From NCBI GenBank assembly GCA_035627955.1, contig DASPKU010000019.1, positions 327,912 to 391,911 of the forward strand: DNA of 64,000 nucleotides. The letters run 5' to 3'. Made by a program: the position numbers and the translations under genes. Below are positions 9,393-18,150 of this stretch, piece by piece. Under the pieces are notes generated by a model. The model made no database searches, was not told the origin of the DNA, and worked only from the letters and a program-made list of their open reading frames with translations. This DNA comes from Phycisphaerales bacterium. GTDB lineage: Bacteria > Planctomycetota > Phycisphaerae > Phycisphaerales > UBA1924. Position 1 is the first letter of the stretch. Every line of letters starts with the position of its first letter.

Positions 9393-10010
9393 TTAGCGGC
9401 CGCCCTCTTCCACGATGCGGCTGATCTTCGCGCGGATGTTCGCGCCCCCCTCGGTGTCGAGCTGATCCTTCAGCTTGCGGAGGTGCGTGGCGAGCGAGGC
9501 GTCGATGAGCTGGTCGCCGATCTGGAACTTGACGCCGCCGATCATGTTCGCGTCGGTGTAGGGGTGGAGGACAACTTCCTTGCCCATGACCTGACCGAGG
9601 CGGTCCTTCATCGTGCGGAGCAGGTCGGCACCGACGGGCTCGACGGTGTACACGTCGACCTCGACGCGCCCGAACTTCTCCTGCGATTCCTGGTCGAAGG
9701 CCGCGGCGATGCTGGGGAGCTGGCCGATGCGGCCCTTCTCATTGAGCACCTGCAGGAACTTATAGGTGAGGTCGCTGACACGTCCCTTGAAGATCTTCTC
9801 GAGAGCACGCTCGCGGTCGGTCGAGGCGATCGCAGGGGAAGAGAGGAACTCGCTGAACTTCTGATCCTGGCGGGCGAGCTCGAGGATGTCCTCGAGCTCG
9901 GCCACGGTGGACTCGATCTCCGCCTGGCCGCCGTGCTTGTTGGCCATGTCGAAGAGGCTTCGGGCGTAGACGCGTGCGGTCGCGTCGGGTGGGGAGTCGA
10001 TCAAAGGCAT
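9393..10010 (-). CDS. atpH: F1Fo ATP synthase subunit delta
   Basis: 205 residues, slightly longer than the usual ~180. It has the delta/OSCP pattern: ARVYARSLFDMA near the N-terminus and the C-terminal IGGVKFQIGDQLIDASLATHLRKLKDQL. The subunit joins F1 to the peripheral stalk on the cytoplasmic side of the membrane. It is the last gene of the Fo block (atpB-E-F-H). The F1 genes atpA, atpG, atpD and atpC, which usually follow, are absent here and must lie elsewhere. Confidence 0.93.
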   Translation of the reverse strand: MPLIDSPPDATARVYARSLFDMANKHGGQAEIESTVAELEDILELARQDQKFSEFLSSPAIASTDRERALEKIFKGRVSDLTYKFLQVLNEKGRIGQLPSIAAAFDQESQEKFGRVEVDVYTVEPVGADLLRTMKDRLGQVMGKEVVLHPYTDANMIGGVKFQIGDQLIDASLATHLRKLKDQLDTEGGANIRAKISRIVEEGGR

Positions 10011-10011
10011 G

Positions 10012-10052
10012 GATAGGTCCTATGGGTCGTATAGGTCCTATGGGACCTAGAG
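10012..10052. repeat. Short direct and inverted repeats (ATAGGTCCTATGGG)
   Basis: Two copies of ATAGGTCCTATGGG, itself partly palindromic, lie 20 bases apart and are followed by the inverted GGGACCTA, in the atpF-atpH gap just upstream of the atpH start. This may be an RNA structure or a translational control site; function unknown. Confidence 0.6.
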
Positions 10053-10068
10053 AGGAGGAGCTGTGTGA

Positions 10069-10668
10069 TCAGGCCTTGCCGCTGGTCTGGAGCTGCTGGA
10101 GGCTCTCCTCCACCAGGCGCTGAGTGTCGTTGCTGTTCACGTTGCGGCGGAGGATCTTGCTCGCGGCGTCGATCGCAACGGTCGTGCCGAGGTTGTAGAT
10201 CTCCGACACCGCCGCCCGCTTGGCGGCCTCGATGTCGCGCATCGCCCGGTCGCGCATGGCCGAAAGCTCGGCGTCGGCCTTGGCCCGCAGCTCGGCCGCG
10301 AGGGTCGCCTGCTGGGCCTTGGTGGTCTCGATCATCTTCTGTGCCTCGGCGCGGGCCTGGGCGAGGGACTGCTGGTACTGCTCGAGGGCGTCCTTCGCCT
10401 GCGTGCGGGCCATCTCGGCCGCCTCGATCTCCTCGCGGATCTTGTTCTCGCGGTCGCGGAGGCCGCCGAGGATCTTGGGCCATACCAGCTTGCTGGCGAT
10501 CGCGAGCACCACGATGAACACGCCGATGGCGACGAGCATCGGGACGATGCCCTCCTGCAGCTTGGGCACCACGCCGGCCTTCCCGGCGGGGGCGTCAGCA
10601 GCGAGCGTGGAAGTGGCCGCGAGGCAGAGGGCGGCGGCGGTAGCGAGGCGGGTCATCAGGCTCTTCAT
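10069..10668 (-). CDS. atpF: F1Fo ATP synthase subunit b with N-terminal signal-like segment
   Basis: 199 residues. After the membrane helix (VPMLVAIGVFIVVLAIASKLVWPKI) comes the long charged helix typical of subunit b (RDRENKIREEIEAAE...), which forms the peripheral stalk. Unusually, the protein begins with MKSLMTRLATAAALCLAATSTLA, which looks like a cleavable signal peptide ahead of the normal anchor. Most bacterial b subunits (~160 residues) lack it. It lies between atpE and atpH in the usual order. Confidence 0.94.
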   Translation of the reverse strand: MKSLMTRLATAAALCLAATSTLAADAPAGKAGVVPKLQEGIVPMLVAIGVFIVVLAIASKLVWPKILGGLRDRENKIREEIEAAEMARTQAKDALEQYQQSLAQARAEAQKMIETTKAQQATLAAELRAKADAELSAMRDRAMRDIEAAKRAAVSEIYNLGTTVAIDAASKILRRNVNSNDTQRLVEESLQQLQTSGKA

Positions 10669-10739
10669 TGCGAGCTCCGGGGTTGCAGGGGGAACGGAAC
10701 GGAAAACGGGGGGAGACCTTCCGGCCTCCCCACGCGGTT

Positions 10740-11111
<372 letters not shown>

Positions 11112-11168
11112 TCACGAGGAACCTGTGGTGCCGGCTTGCAATGCAGGGGCCGGCGTGGGACCCGTTAT

Positions 11169-12152
11169 TCACGCGTGGGCGTGCTCGTGGCCGTGGGCCT
11201 CATGGTGCTCGTGATCACCATGATGGCTGAGTTGGGAGATGAACACGGTGGTGAGGAACATGAACACGAAGGCCTGGAGAAAGGCGACGAAGAGCTCCAG
11301 GAAGTAGATGGCGATCGCGCCGATGATCGACGCGGCCGTGATCACGAAGCCCATGATCGCGCCGCCCGCGGAGGGGTCGCGGACGATCTGCCCCGCGACT
11401 TCCTTTTGGCCGATGAGCAGGGCCATGCCGCTGACTGCAAACATGAAGAGCACGGCCATCAGGATGTGGCCCGCGGTCATGTTGGCGAAGAGACGCAGGG
11501 CCAGCGCGACCGGCTTGATGATCGTGCCGACGATCTCGATGGGAATCATCAGGGCCGCGACGGGAAGCTTGGTGCCCGCGGTGAGGTGGCCGAGGTAGCC
11601 GCCGATGCCGAGCTCACGCATGCCCGCGATGTTGATGAGGATCGCGGCGAGCAGCGCGAGAGCCGCGGTGACGAACAGGTTCTGCGTCGCCGTCGCGCCC
11701 AGGAGGCCACTGAGGTAGTGGTGACCTGAGGCCTTGTCGACGAGGTGGAAGAAGTCGGCGATGGGCGTGAGGCCCAGCAGGTTATTGATGAGGATGAAGA
11801 AGAAGAACGTCCACAAGAACGGCATGAACTTGTCGGTGCGGTCGCCCAGCAGCGGGCGGACGGTGTTGTCCCGCAGGTAGACGCAGATCACCTCGATCAT
11901 GTGGGCGAAGGCGTTCTTGGTCACGTAGCGGTCGGTGCCCTGGGCGGCATCGCCGGTCTGGATGCGGCGGGCCGCGAAGGCGAGCAAGAGCAGCGTCAGG
12001 ATGCCCGCGAGGATGAGGTTGCCCACGTGGGCGGACCAGAGCCACACGCCGTGCAGGCCGAAGAGGTCGCCGACGGCCCAGGAGTAGTGGGGGGCCTGGT
12101 TGACGACGTGGTCAACCGGGTTCTCGGCGGCAAGGGTGAGGGAGGCGAACAT
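11169..12152 (-). CDS. atpB: F1Fo ATP synthase subunit a
   Basis: 327 residues. A multispanning membrane protein forming the proton path against the c ring. The conserved ALRLFANMTAGH segment includes the essential arginine, and FFFFILINNLLGLTP marks an earlier helix. The C-terminus is His-rich (HHGDHEHHEAHGHEHAHA), which is unusual and might bind metal. The ATG shares one base with the stop of the upstream small membrane protein (TGATG), implying translational coupling. Confidence 0.95.
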   Translation of the reverse strand: MFASLTLAAENPVDHVVNQAPHYSWAVGDLFGLHGVWLWSAHVGNLILAGILTLLLLAFAARRIQTGDAAQGTDRYVTKNAFAHMIEVICVYLRDNTVRPLLGDRTDKFMPFLWTFFFFILINNLLGLTPIADFFHLVDKASGHHYLSGLLGATATQNLFVTAALALLAAILINIAGMRELGIGGYLGHLTAGTKLPVAALMIPIEIVGTIIKPVALALRLFANMTAGHILMAVLFMFAVSGMALLIGQKEVAGQIVRDPSAGGAIMGFVITAASIIGAIAIYFLELFVAFLQAFVFMFLTTVFISQLSHHGDHEHHEAHGHEHAHA

Positions 12153-12601
12153 CAGCGGACTCCGGTGGGCGTCCCCGGGCGGGACGCGTTGATGGTGCGG
12201 ATGGCCCAGGTCGTCTCCGCCACCAGGGCGAAGAGCCCCGCCAGCAGGAACGACGTCCAGAAGCAGCGTCCCTCGAGGGACATCAGGAAGAACAGGAGGA
12301 CGCCCACGAGCAGGGCGATGAGCATGCGGGCGGTGGAGGAAGCGAGCACGCCGATCGCCAGACGGGCGGGCTGGTTGTGGGTGAGCACCCCCAGCAGCAT
12401 GACGCCGATGACTCCCGCGACGGCCCACAGGATCATGGGTGTAAGCGATGCAACAGCAATGGTTTGGGTGTCGCCGCCAGCCCACTTCGCGGCGTGCCCG
12501 ACTCCGATCGCCATGAGCCCGCCCAGGCTGCACGCGGCCACGATCTGGGCCATCAGCGGGCCGGTACGGATAGCGGTGGGTTGAGCGTGGCTGGTGGTCA
12601 T
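12152..12601 (-). CDS. Small four-helix membrane protein, AtpI-like
   Basis: 149 residues with about four hydrophobic segments (MAQIVAACSLGGLMAIGVG, LTPMILWAVAGVIGVMLLGV, ARMLIALLVGVLLFFLM, FLLAGLFALVAETTW). Its position immediately before atpB, with a one-base stop/start overlap, matches the small AtpI/AtpR-type proteins that open many atp operons and assist c-ring assembly or ion supply. The sequence itself is too divergent for a firm family call. Confidence 0.75.
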   Translation of the reverse strand: MTTSHAQPTAIRTGPLMAQIVAACSLGGLMAIGVGHAAKWAGGDTQTIAVASLTPMILWAVAGVIGVMLLGVLTHNQPARLAIGVLASSTARMLIALLVGVLLFFLMSLEGRCFWTSFLLAGLFALVAETTWAIRTINASRPGTPTGVR

Positions 12602-12688
12602 CGGGTGTGACCCCCTTCACTGAGCGATAAAGCCCGACGAAAGGGGGTTCAAGAGTAGGTCAGTTGGGGGCGGCTGGCGAGGGGTCCT

Positions 12689-12798
12689 GGGTGGCCCGCC
12701 GCTCCGCGGCGGCGCCTTGGAGCTGGATGGACGGTGGACATGGAGTTTCGGGGATGGGGGTCTCGTAACGAAGACCGCCGCGGAGCGGCGGGCCACCC
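12689..12798. repeat. Long inverted repeat, 24-bp perfect arms
   Basis: Arms 12689-12712 and 12775-12798 (GGGTGGCCCGCCGCTCCGCG... and its exact complement) are separated by 62 bases, between two atp-associated genes. It would form a strong hairpin in RNA or single-stranded DNA. It may be a dispersed element, or attenuate readthrough between the AtpZ-like and AtpI-like genes. Confidence 0.85.
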
Positions 12799-12803
12799 CC
12801 GAA

Positions 12804-13088
12804 TCAGGCCTTGCGGTTCAGCTTGTTGGCCTCGCGGATGAACTGGACCAGCCCCGAGAGCATGCCGCACCCCAGGCCGATCAGGATGGGCCAGGGGGCG
12901 GCGTTCTTGAGCCAGAACGCCTGGATCGCCCACCCGATCAGGCCCCCGGCCATCACGGTGAAGGCGAAGTTCATGCCCACGGCCCAGACCTTCCCCTGCT
13001 GGGCGAGCTTCTTCCCCGCGACAGGGTCGCCGTCGCGCCGGATGGCGTGCTGGCCGCGGGTGAAGTCGAAGTGGTCCTTGTCAGGCAT
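12804..13088 (-). CDS. atpZ: AtpZ/AtpI-family ATP synthase assembly protein
   Basis: 94 residues with two membrane helices (VWAVGMNFAFTVMAGGLIGWAIQAFWL and WPILIGLGCGMLSGLVQFI) and the GLxxGxxxGxxxxIREANK end typical of the AtpZ family (putative F0F1-ATPase subunit, PF09527). These proteins are encoded at the front of atp operons and have been linked to c-ring assembly or divalent cation transport. It starts only 12 bases after the toxin gene. Confidence 0.8.
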   Translation of the reverse strand: MPDKDHFDFTRGQHAIRRDGDPVAGKKLAQQGKVWAVGMNFAFTVMAGGLIGWAIQAFWLKNAAPWPILIGLGCGMLSGLVQFIREANKLNRKA

Positions 13089-13100
13089 GGAGCCTCCCCA

Positions 13101-13361
13101 CTAGCTGCGCCCGATGAGGGTGTCGTATTCGGCGTGAGAGCCGATCCAGTACCACACCAGTGTGTCCTCGTGCTGAATCGCAAGGGCGCGGTAGGCGATA
13201 CCCACGCGAGATGACCAGAGATGACGAACTCGCTTCAAGTGCAGTGATGGATGCTGAGGATCCTGCTTTAAATGAGCAAAGGATGAGTTGGCGACCTGCT
13301 GCACATCCTCGGGAAGGGCGTTGTAGTGCTTCCAGAAGCTGCGAGCCGCGCGATGATTCAC
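13101..13361 (-). CDS. RelE/ParE-superfamily toxin
   Basis: 86 residues. The pattern ARSFWKHYNALPEDVQQVA...FxHLKxDPQHPSL...WSSRVGIAYRAL...WYWIGSHAEYDTLI fits the RelE/ParE/HigB-like toxin fold, most of whose members cut mRNA on the ribosome or poison gyrase. Its ATG overlaps the stop of the upstream 65-residue gene by 4 bases (ATGA), the normal antitoxin-toxin arrangement. Which target it attacks cannot be told from the sequence. Confidence 0.85.
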   Translation of the reverse strand: MNHRAARSFWKHYNALPEDVQQVANSSFAHLKQDPQHPSLHLKRVRHLWSSRVGIAYRALAIQHEDTLVWYWIGSHAEYDTLIGRS

Positions 13362-13555
13362 AGCTCCGTGGTCCGGCCTTCGCGGAGGTCCTTCAACGCT
13401 TCCTCAGCGAGCTTGTCCATCCGACCTGCCTTGGAGTCCTCCTCGATCTGCTTGTCCCAGAGCTCAGCATCGAACTCCGCGAACCAACGCCTGAACTGCA
13501 CGAGTTCCTCCGAGGAGAGCTGACGCACGGCGTTCTCAATTTCGCTGATGCCCAT
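13358..13555 (-). CDS. Antitoxin of the RelE/ParE-type pair
   Basis: 65 residues, acidic and helical (ISEIENAVRQLSSEELVQFRRWFAEF...LDLREGRTTEL-like end). It resembles small antitoxins that are paired with RelE-like toxins and lack an obvious DNA-binding domain. It starts 4 bases after the alaS stop and overlaps the toxin start by 4 bases, so it may be co-transcribed with alaS or read from a promoter inside it. Confidence 0.78.
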   Translation of the reverse strand: MGISEIENAVRQLSSEELVQFRRWFAEFDAELWDKQIEEDSKAGRMDKLAEEALKDLREGRTTEL

Positions 13556-13559
13556 AGTC

Positions 13560-16500
13560 TCACATGATAAGCCGGAGGGCGTTGGTCCGCGCCGCCTTGA
13601 TTGCGTCGTTCACCTTGCTGATGTCCGTACCGCCGCCCTGGGCGGCGTCCGGCTTGCCGCCGCCCTTGCCGCCGACGATGGCGGCGGTGTCGCGCAGCCA
13701 GTCGCCCGCCTTCAGGCCCTTGGCGATGAGCGGCTCGGGGACGCCGGTCATGATCGCGACCTTGCCGCCGGGCTGGTCGACGCTGAAGAGCATGACCGCG
13801 GCCTTGGGGGCCTTGTCGCGGATCGTCTTCATCGCCGCCTGCAGGGCGTCGCGGTTGTCGCCCGCCTCGACCGTCGCGACGATCACGAGGTCGTTGGCCA
13901 TCAGCGCCGACTCGGCGATGGCGCGGGCCTGACGCACGGCCTCATCACGCACGGCCGCGCCCATCTTCTTGCTCGCCTCCTTCACGCGCTCCTGGAGGGC
14001 CGCTATTTGAGCGCGGGCGCGGGCCTTGCGCCACGAGGGGATCGTGAGGGCCTCGAGCTCCGCCGAAAGGTCGGTCACGGCCTTGGGCAGCTCGCCGTCG
14101 GAGAGCTGCGCCGCGGCGCTGATGCGGCCCTCGATCGCGGCGGCGTGCCGGTTGGCCTCGGCCGCGAGATCGCCGGTGACGGCGACCACGCGCCGGATGC
14201 CCTTGGCGACCGCCTCCTCGGAGATGATGGCGAAGTCCTCGATCTGGCCCGTGGTGTTGACGTGCGTGCCGCCGCAGAACTCCACGCTGTAGTCCATCCA
14301 CTGCGGGTTCTGCGGCTGGGAGAGGAGGGCGGAGACCGGCTGCCCGACGCTGACCACGCGCACGGGGTCGGGGTAGACCTCGCCGAACACGGCCCGCAGG
14401 GTGTTGATCTGCTTCGCGGAGACGAGCGACGCGGGCTCAGCGTACACAGGCAGGTTAGACTTGATGCGGGCGGTGACGCCGCGCTCGATGACCTCAAGCT
14501 CGCCGCTGGTGACGGGCTGGTTGTGGGAGAAGTCGAAGCGCATGCGGTCGGGGGCGACCAGCGAGCCCTTCTGGTCCACGTGCGTGCCCAGCACGCTGCG
14601 GAGCATGAGGTTGGTGAGGTGCGTGGCGGTGTGGTTGCTGGCGGTGCGCAGGCGGCGCTTCTGGTCCAGGTCCATGAGGACGCTGTCGCCCACGCGCAGC
14701 TCGCCGGTGCGGAGGTGGCCGATGTGCAGCACGTAGCCGCCGAAGGCCCTGGTGTCTTCGACGACGAACTCGGTGCGCTGGTCGCGGTCCTCGCTGGCGT
14801 TGAGCAGCGTGATGCGGCCGGTGTCGCCCTCCTGCCCGCCCATCTGCGCGTAGAAGCAGGTGCGGTCGGTGATGACGCCCACAGGGCGGTCGTTGTGCGT
14901 GGTGTTGGGGCGGGCGACCTCGTCGAAGGTCTCGCCGTTCCAGATCGCGCGGACGGTGGCGCGCACGTCCTTGTTGGCGAACTTGTGCGAGTCGTCCGTC
15001 GCGGGCACCTCCCAGTGCTTCAGGCGCGCGATCTCCTCGCCGCCGAGCGTCAGGGCCTTCGGGGCGCCCTCCTTTGCCGCCCCGCCGGTGCGCGACAGGT
15101 CTTTGGCCGCCTCGACCGCCTTCTCGAAGCCAGCGGTGTCCACCTTGATGCCGCGCTCCTCGGCCATCAGCACCGTGAGGTCGATGGGGAAGCCGTAGGT
15201 GTCGTAGAGCTTGAACGCGTCGGCCCCCGCGATGGTCCTGTTGGCGGACTCGGCCGCGACCTGCTCGAAGAGCTTGATGCCTCTGTCGAGGGTCTTGCCG
15301 AAGCTCTCCTCCTCCTCGAGGATGATCTTCTGCACGCGCCCCGGGTCCTTGCGCAGCTCGGGGAAGGCGTCGCCGAAGCGGTCGACCACCACGGGCACGA
15401 GCTGGGCGAAGAAGCCGGTCTTGGCCCCCAGCATCTGCCGCCCGTAGCGCACGGCCCGCCGCAGGATGCGCCGCAGCACGTAGCCGCGCCCCACGTTGCT
15501 GGGCACGGCCCCGTCGGTGATCGCGAACGTCAGCGTGCGGATGTGGTCGGCGATCACGCGGTACGCGGTATCGACATTGCCCTTGTCCGCCGCCCCCAGC
15601 CTGCCCGAGTACCCGTGCGGGGCGCTCGTCAGCCGCTCGATGGCGGCGAAGATGGGCATGAACACGTCGGTGTCGTAGTTGCTGCGCTTGTTCTGCAGCA
15701 CCGAGACCAGCCGCTCCAGGCCCATGCCCGTGTCCACGTGCTTGGCGGGCAGCGGGATCAGCTTGCGGTACTTCGCCTCGATCTCCGCGCGGCTCTTCCA
15801 GGGCAGCTTCCCGCGCTCGGCCTCGGGCGTGCTGTCCCACTTCTGCAGCGCGTCCAGCCCCTCCTGCGGGTACTCGGCGTTGAACTGGATGAACACGTTG
15901 TTCCAGATCTCGATGACGTCGGGGTCGCTCTCGTTCACCTTGTCCGCGACCATCCGCTCCTCCTCGCCCATGGCGGTGAGGCGGTCGACGTGGATCTCGG
16001 TGCACGGCCCGCACGGCCCCGTGTCGCCCATCATCCAGAAGTTGTCCTTCATGTTCCCCGGCAGCACGCGCTGCGGCGGCAGGTAGCGCTCCCACAGCGC
16101 CTTGGTCTCCAGGTCCGGCCCGATGCCCGCGGCCTCGTTGCCGCCGAAGTACGTCGCGTACAGCGCGTTCGCCGGCAGCCCGTAGACCTTCGTCAGCAGC
16201 TCCCATGACCAGTCGATCGCTTCCTTCTTGAAGTAGTCGCCGAAGGACCAGTTGCCCAGCATCTCGAAGAACGTGTGGTGGTAGGTGTCCTTGCCCACGT
16301 CCTCCAGGTCGTTGTGCTTGCCGCCCGCGCGGATGCACTTCTGGCTGTTCACCGCCCGCTTCAGCCGCCCCATGTCGCTGCCGGGGTCCGCCTGCCCCAG
16401 GAAGATGGGCTTGAACTGGTTCATCCCCGCGTTGGTGAACAGCAGCGTGGGATCATCCAGCGGCACCGACGGCGAGCTGGGCACGAACGTGTGCCCACCC

Positions 16501-16631
16501 CCACCCGCCGCCGCGCCGGGCTTGCCGCGGAAAAAGTCGATGAACATCGAGCGGATCTGGTCCGCGGTCAGGTTCTGGCGGCTGATGCCGGCGGCGGGCG
16601 AAGAAGCGGTGGTGGGGGACGTGGAGGACAT
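13560..16631 (-). CDS. alaS: Alanyl-tRNA synthetase
   Basis: 1,023 residues, longer than the usual ~875; the sequence carries an N-terminal Ser/Ala-rich extension and internal insertions. The class II core is clear (FTNAGMNQFKPIFLG, TYHHTFFEMLGNWSFGDYFK). The editing-domain zinc motifs are HTATH near residue 665 and CGGTH near 784. A C-Ala-like end follows. It charges tRNA-Ala in the cytoplasm. The toxin-antitoxin pair and then the atp genes follow immediately downstream on the same strand. Confidence 0.96.
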   Translation of the reverse strand: MSSTSPTTASSPAAGISRQNLTADQIRSMFIDFFRGKPGAAAGGGGHTFVPSSPSVPLDDPTLLFTNAGMNQFKPIFLGQADPGSDMGRLKRAVNSQKCIRAGGKHNDLEDVGKDTYHHTFFEMLGNWSFGDYFKKEAIDWSWELLTKVYGLPANALYATYFGGNEAAGIGPDLETKALWERYLPPQRVLPGNMKDNFWMMGDTGPCGPCTEIHVDRLTAMGEEERMVADKVNESDPDVIEIWNNVFIQFNAEYPQEGLDALQKWDSTPEAERGKLPWKSRAEIEAKYRKLIPLPAKHVDTGMGLERLVSVLQNKRSNYDTDVFMPIFAAIERLTSAPHGYSGRLGAADKGNVDTAYRVIADHIRTLTFAITDGAVPSNVGRGYVLRRILRRAVRYGRQMLGAKTGFFAQLVPVVVDRFGDAFPELRKDPGRVQKIILEEEESFGKTLDRGIKLFEQVAAESANRTIAGADAFKLYDTYGFPIDLTVLMAEERGIKVDTAGFEKAVEAAKDLSRTGGAAKEGAPKALTLGGEEIARLKHWEVPATDDSHKFANKDVRATVRAIWNGETFDEVARPNTTHNDRPVGVITDRTCFYAQMGGQEGDTGRITLLNASEDRDQRTEFVVEDTRAFGGYVLHIGHLRTGELRVGDSVLMDLDQKRRLRTASNHTATHLTNLMLRSVLGTHVDQKGSLVAPDRMRFDFSHNQPVTSGELEVIERGVTARIKSNLPVYAEPASLVSAKQINTLRAVFGEVYPDPVRVVSVGQPVSALLSQPQNPQWMDYSVEFCGGTHVNTTGQIEDFAIISEEAVAKGIRRVVAVTGDLAAEANRHAAAIEGRISAAAQLSDGELPKAVTDLSAELEALTIPSWRKARARAQIAALQERVKEASKKMGAAVRDEAVRQARAIAESALMANDLVIVATVEAGDNRDALQAAMKTIRDKAPKAAVMLFSVDQPGGKVAIMTGVPEPLIAKGLKAGDWLRDTAAIVGGKGGGKPDAAQGGGTDISKVNDAIKAARTNALRLIM

Positions 16632-16742
16632 GATCGGGGGAATCTCCGGTCACCCAGCCTCGCGGGCCGGGGTGAGCGGGGATTCTAGGTGCATAAAGCA
16701 AAAGGCCCGGGCCGCCCGACCCGGGCCCCGCCCCACGAGAAG

Positions 16743-16905
16743 GCAAAGGCAGAACACGGAGGTGACAGAGGCGGGATTGAGGGGCACGGAGTGTGAAGGC
16801 AGGAACTGACAACCAGAGACCTGCACGGAATAGAAAAGGCCCGGGTCCATCGACCCGGGCCTCGCACATTCCACTCCTGACTTCTCTCCGTGCTCTCTGT
16901 GTTCG
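16743..16905. repeat. Imperfect inverted repeat with GAACACGGAG-type arms
   Basis: The left arm has AGGCAGAACACGGAGGTGACAG; the right arm near 16884-16912 reads CTCTCCGTGCTCTCTGTGTT, its approximate complement. The same kind of element, with CACGGAG or CGCAGAG arms, recurs at 25850-26005 and 31005-31156. It includes the terminator at 16834-16862. Confidence 0.6.
16834..16862 (-). terminator. Rho-independent terminator
   Basis: The perfect 11-bp inverted repeat AGGCCCGGGTC / GACCCGGGCCT has a 4-base loop and is followed on the minus strand by TTTT. It lies 53 bases past the stop of the 231-residue gene. A similar but weaker hairpin lies at 16702-16731 ahead of alaS. Confidence 0.75.
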
Positions 16906-16915
16906 GTTCCCGGCC

Positions 16916-17611
16916 TCAGGCCGCGAGCTTCCCGCCCGTCAGCCCGGTGATGGCGAGGTTGCCCCCGCCGTCGACGCCGAACTGCAGGGTGAAGGGCGTG
17001 CTGGCGTCGCCCTGGCTGGCCCCGCGCTGGGCGGTGACCTGGTACACGGCCCCGCCGCTGGCGCTGGGGATGCTGGCGTCGGTGAAGTTGCGGGCCGCCG
17101 TCACGCCCACCTGCGACCACACCTGCGAGTTCAGCAACCGGCGGCGGATGATGTACACGGTGCCCGTGCTGCCCGGCGGGTTCTTGCACTGCCAGGAGAT
17201 CTTCACCGAGCCGTCGGGGTTGAGCGTGGCCCGGAAGGTGTCGGGCGTGCCCGGGGGAGGCATCTGCGAGGGGTTCTGCGGCGGGATCAGCTGGCTGGCG
17301 TCCCAAACGGCCTGCGGGTTGGCCGAGGCCGCGGCGAAGGCGTCGATGGCCGCGACCGTCGCGGTCATGGTGGTGTTCATGATGCGGAACTTGGCGCTGG
17401 CCTTGGCCGACGCCACCTTCAGCTGGTCCTTGAGCGACTGCACCTCGAGCATGGCGTCGTTGAAGTCGGTCACGGCGGTGACGTAGTTGGTCACCATCGT
17501 GGGCGACAACCCGATGCTGGCGCCCCCCGTCTGGAACGGAGTCTGGTGGGCGAGGGCGAAGTTGAGGGCGTCGAGGCGGGGGGCACGGACGATGCGCTGC
17601 ACTTTCGACAT
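16916..17611 (-). CDS. Unknown ~230-aa protein (helical N-half, FN3-like C-half), paralog of the gene at 27.2 kb
   Basis: 231 residues; I do not recognise the family. The N-terminal ~110 residues are helical (GLSPTMVTNYVTAVTDFNDAM..., MTATVAAIDAFAAASANP). A proline hinge (SQLIPPQNPSQMPPPGTPDTF) then leads into a beta-rich part resembling a fibronectin type III fold (GSVKISWQCKNPPGSTGTVYIIRRR). The gene at 27204-27896 has almost the same length and the same plan, including GL(S/T) at ~35 and LIPP at the hinge. Both are preceded by an array of 21-nt periodic repeats. No signal peptide is evident, so it is probably cytoplasmic. Confidence 0.75.
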   Translation of the reverse strand: MSKVQRIVRAPRLDALNFALAHQTPFQTGGASIGLSPTMVTNYVTAVTDFNDAMLEVQSLKDQLKVASAKASAKFRIMNTTMTATVAAIDAFAAASANPQAVWDASQLIPPQNPSQMPPPGTPDTFRATLNPDGSVKISWQCKNPPGSTGTVYIIRRRLLNSQVWSQVGVTAARNFTDASIPSASGGAVYQVTAQRGASQGDASTPFTLQFGVDGGGNLAITGLTGGKLAA

Positions 17612-17781
17612 GGCGGGCTCCTGTCTTGAGGGAGTGGTTCGGGCGGGCGGCAGCGCCCATCCGGCCTCACGGCGTGATGCTCATCGGGGGTTTCTCTGCC
17701 CAGCCCGCGCGTCGACCCCGCGGAATCGCCCCGGGCGCGCCCGCCTGCGCCGCCTGCGCGGCCTGTACGCCCGCGCCGCAC

Positions 17782-18056
17782 GCCCGCACGCCCGCGCACG
17801 GCCCCCGCGCGGGCCCACGACTCGCGCGTGCGCCGCCAGAACGCACCCGTGTTCCGCCAGAACGCACCCACTTTGTGCGCCAGCGCGGCCACTTTTTGCC
17901 AAAGAACGGCCGCGCCGCCGCGGAGCACGGCCACTCTTTGCCAAAGAACGGCCGCGCTGCGGCGGAGCACGGCCACTCTTTGCCAAAAAACGGCCGCGCT
18001 GCGGCGGAGCACGGCCACTCTTTGCCAGAAAACGGCCGCGCTCCGCCGCGGTTGCC
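17782..18056. repeat. 21-nt periodic repeat array (array 1)
   Basis: Read on the minus strand, about 13 consecutive 21-nt units stay in register, most beginning G(C/T)GG(C/G)(C/T)G. The right part alternates two unit types, giving a 42-bp period (GCGGCCGTTTTCTGGCAAAG then GTGGCCGTGCTCCGCCGCAG). Units further left are more degenerate (GTGCGTTCTGGCGG). Since 21 is a multiple of 3, all frames are open with heptad-like peptides, so the open frames are not evidence for coding. The array fills the gap upstream of the 231-residue gene and before the zinc-ribbon gene. Confidence 0.85.
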
Positions 18057-18125
18057 GGCCTTGAGGGGACGCGTTCGGCCTCACTGGTGTCGGTCAGGTT
18101 GCACCAGGGCGCGAGTTGCGTCCTA

Positions 18126-18150
18126 CCGACACCTGGGCGAAGCCTCCCAA
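18126..18150. repeat. Left arm of inverted repeat flanking the zinc-ribbon gene
   Basis: This 25-bp arm (CCGACACCTGGGCGAAGCCT...) ends exactly at the start codon. The matching arm at 18895-18919 is its reverse complement with one mismatch, 24 bases after the stop codon. Confidence 0.8.

Noticed and set aside
13548..16208. 886-codon plus-strand open frame
   Set aside because: Antisense to alaS, whose domains are unambiguous; composition is that of a shadow.
17782..18056. CRISPR or guide-RNA array
   Set aside because: There are no unique spacers: every 21-nt block resembles the others, and no cas-like gene is nearby.
17491..18084. Heptad-repeat protein encoded by the 21-nt array (minus strand)
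   Set aside because: A 21-nt period opens all frames equally, both strands give heptads, and the frame would overlap the 231-aa gene by 120 bases. No ribosome site favours it.
17626..18150. Upstream extension of zinc-ribbon copy 1 through the array
   Set aside because: The extension is repeat-derived; copy 2 has the same 239-aa length as the protein started at 18151.
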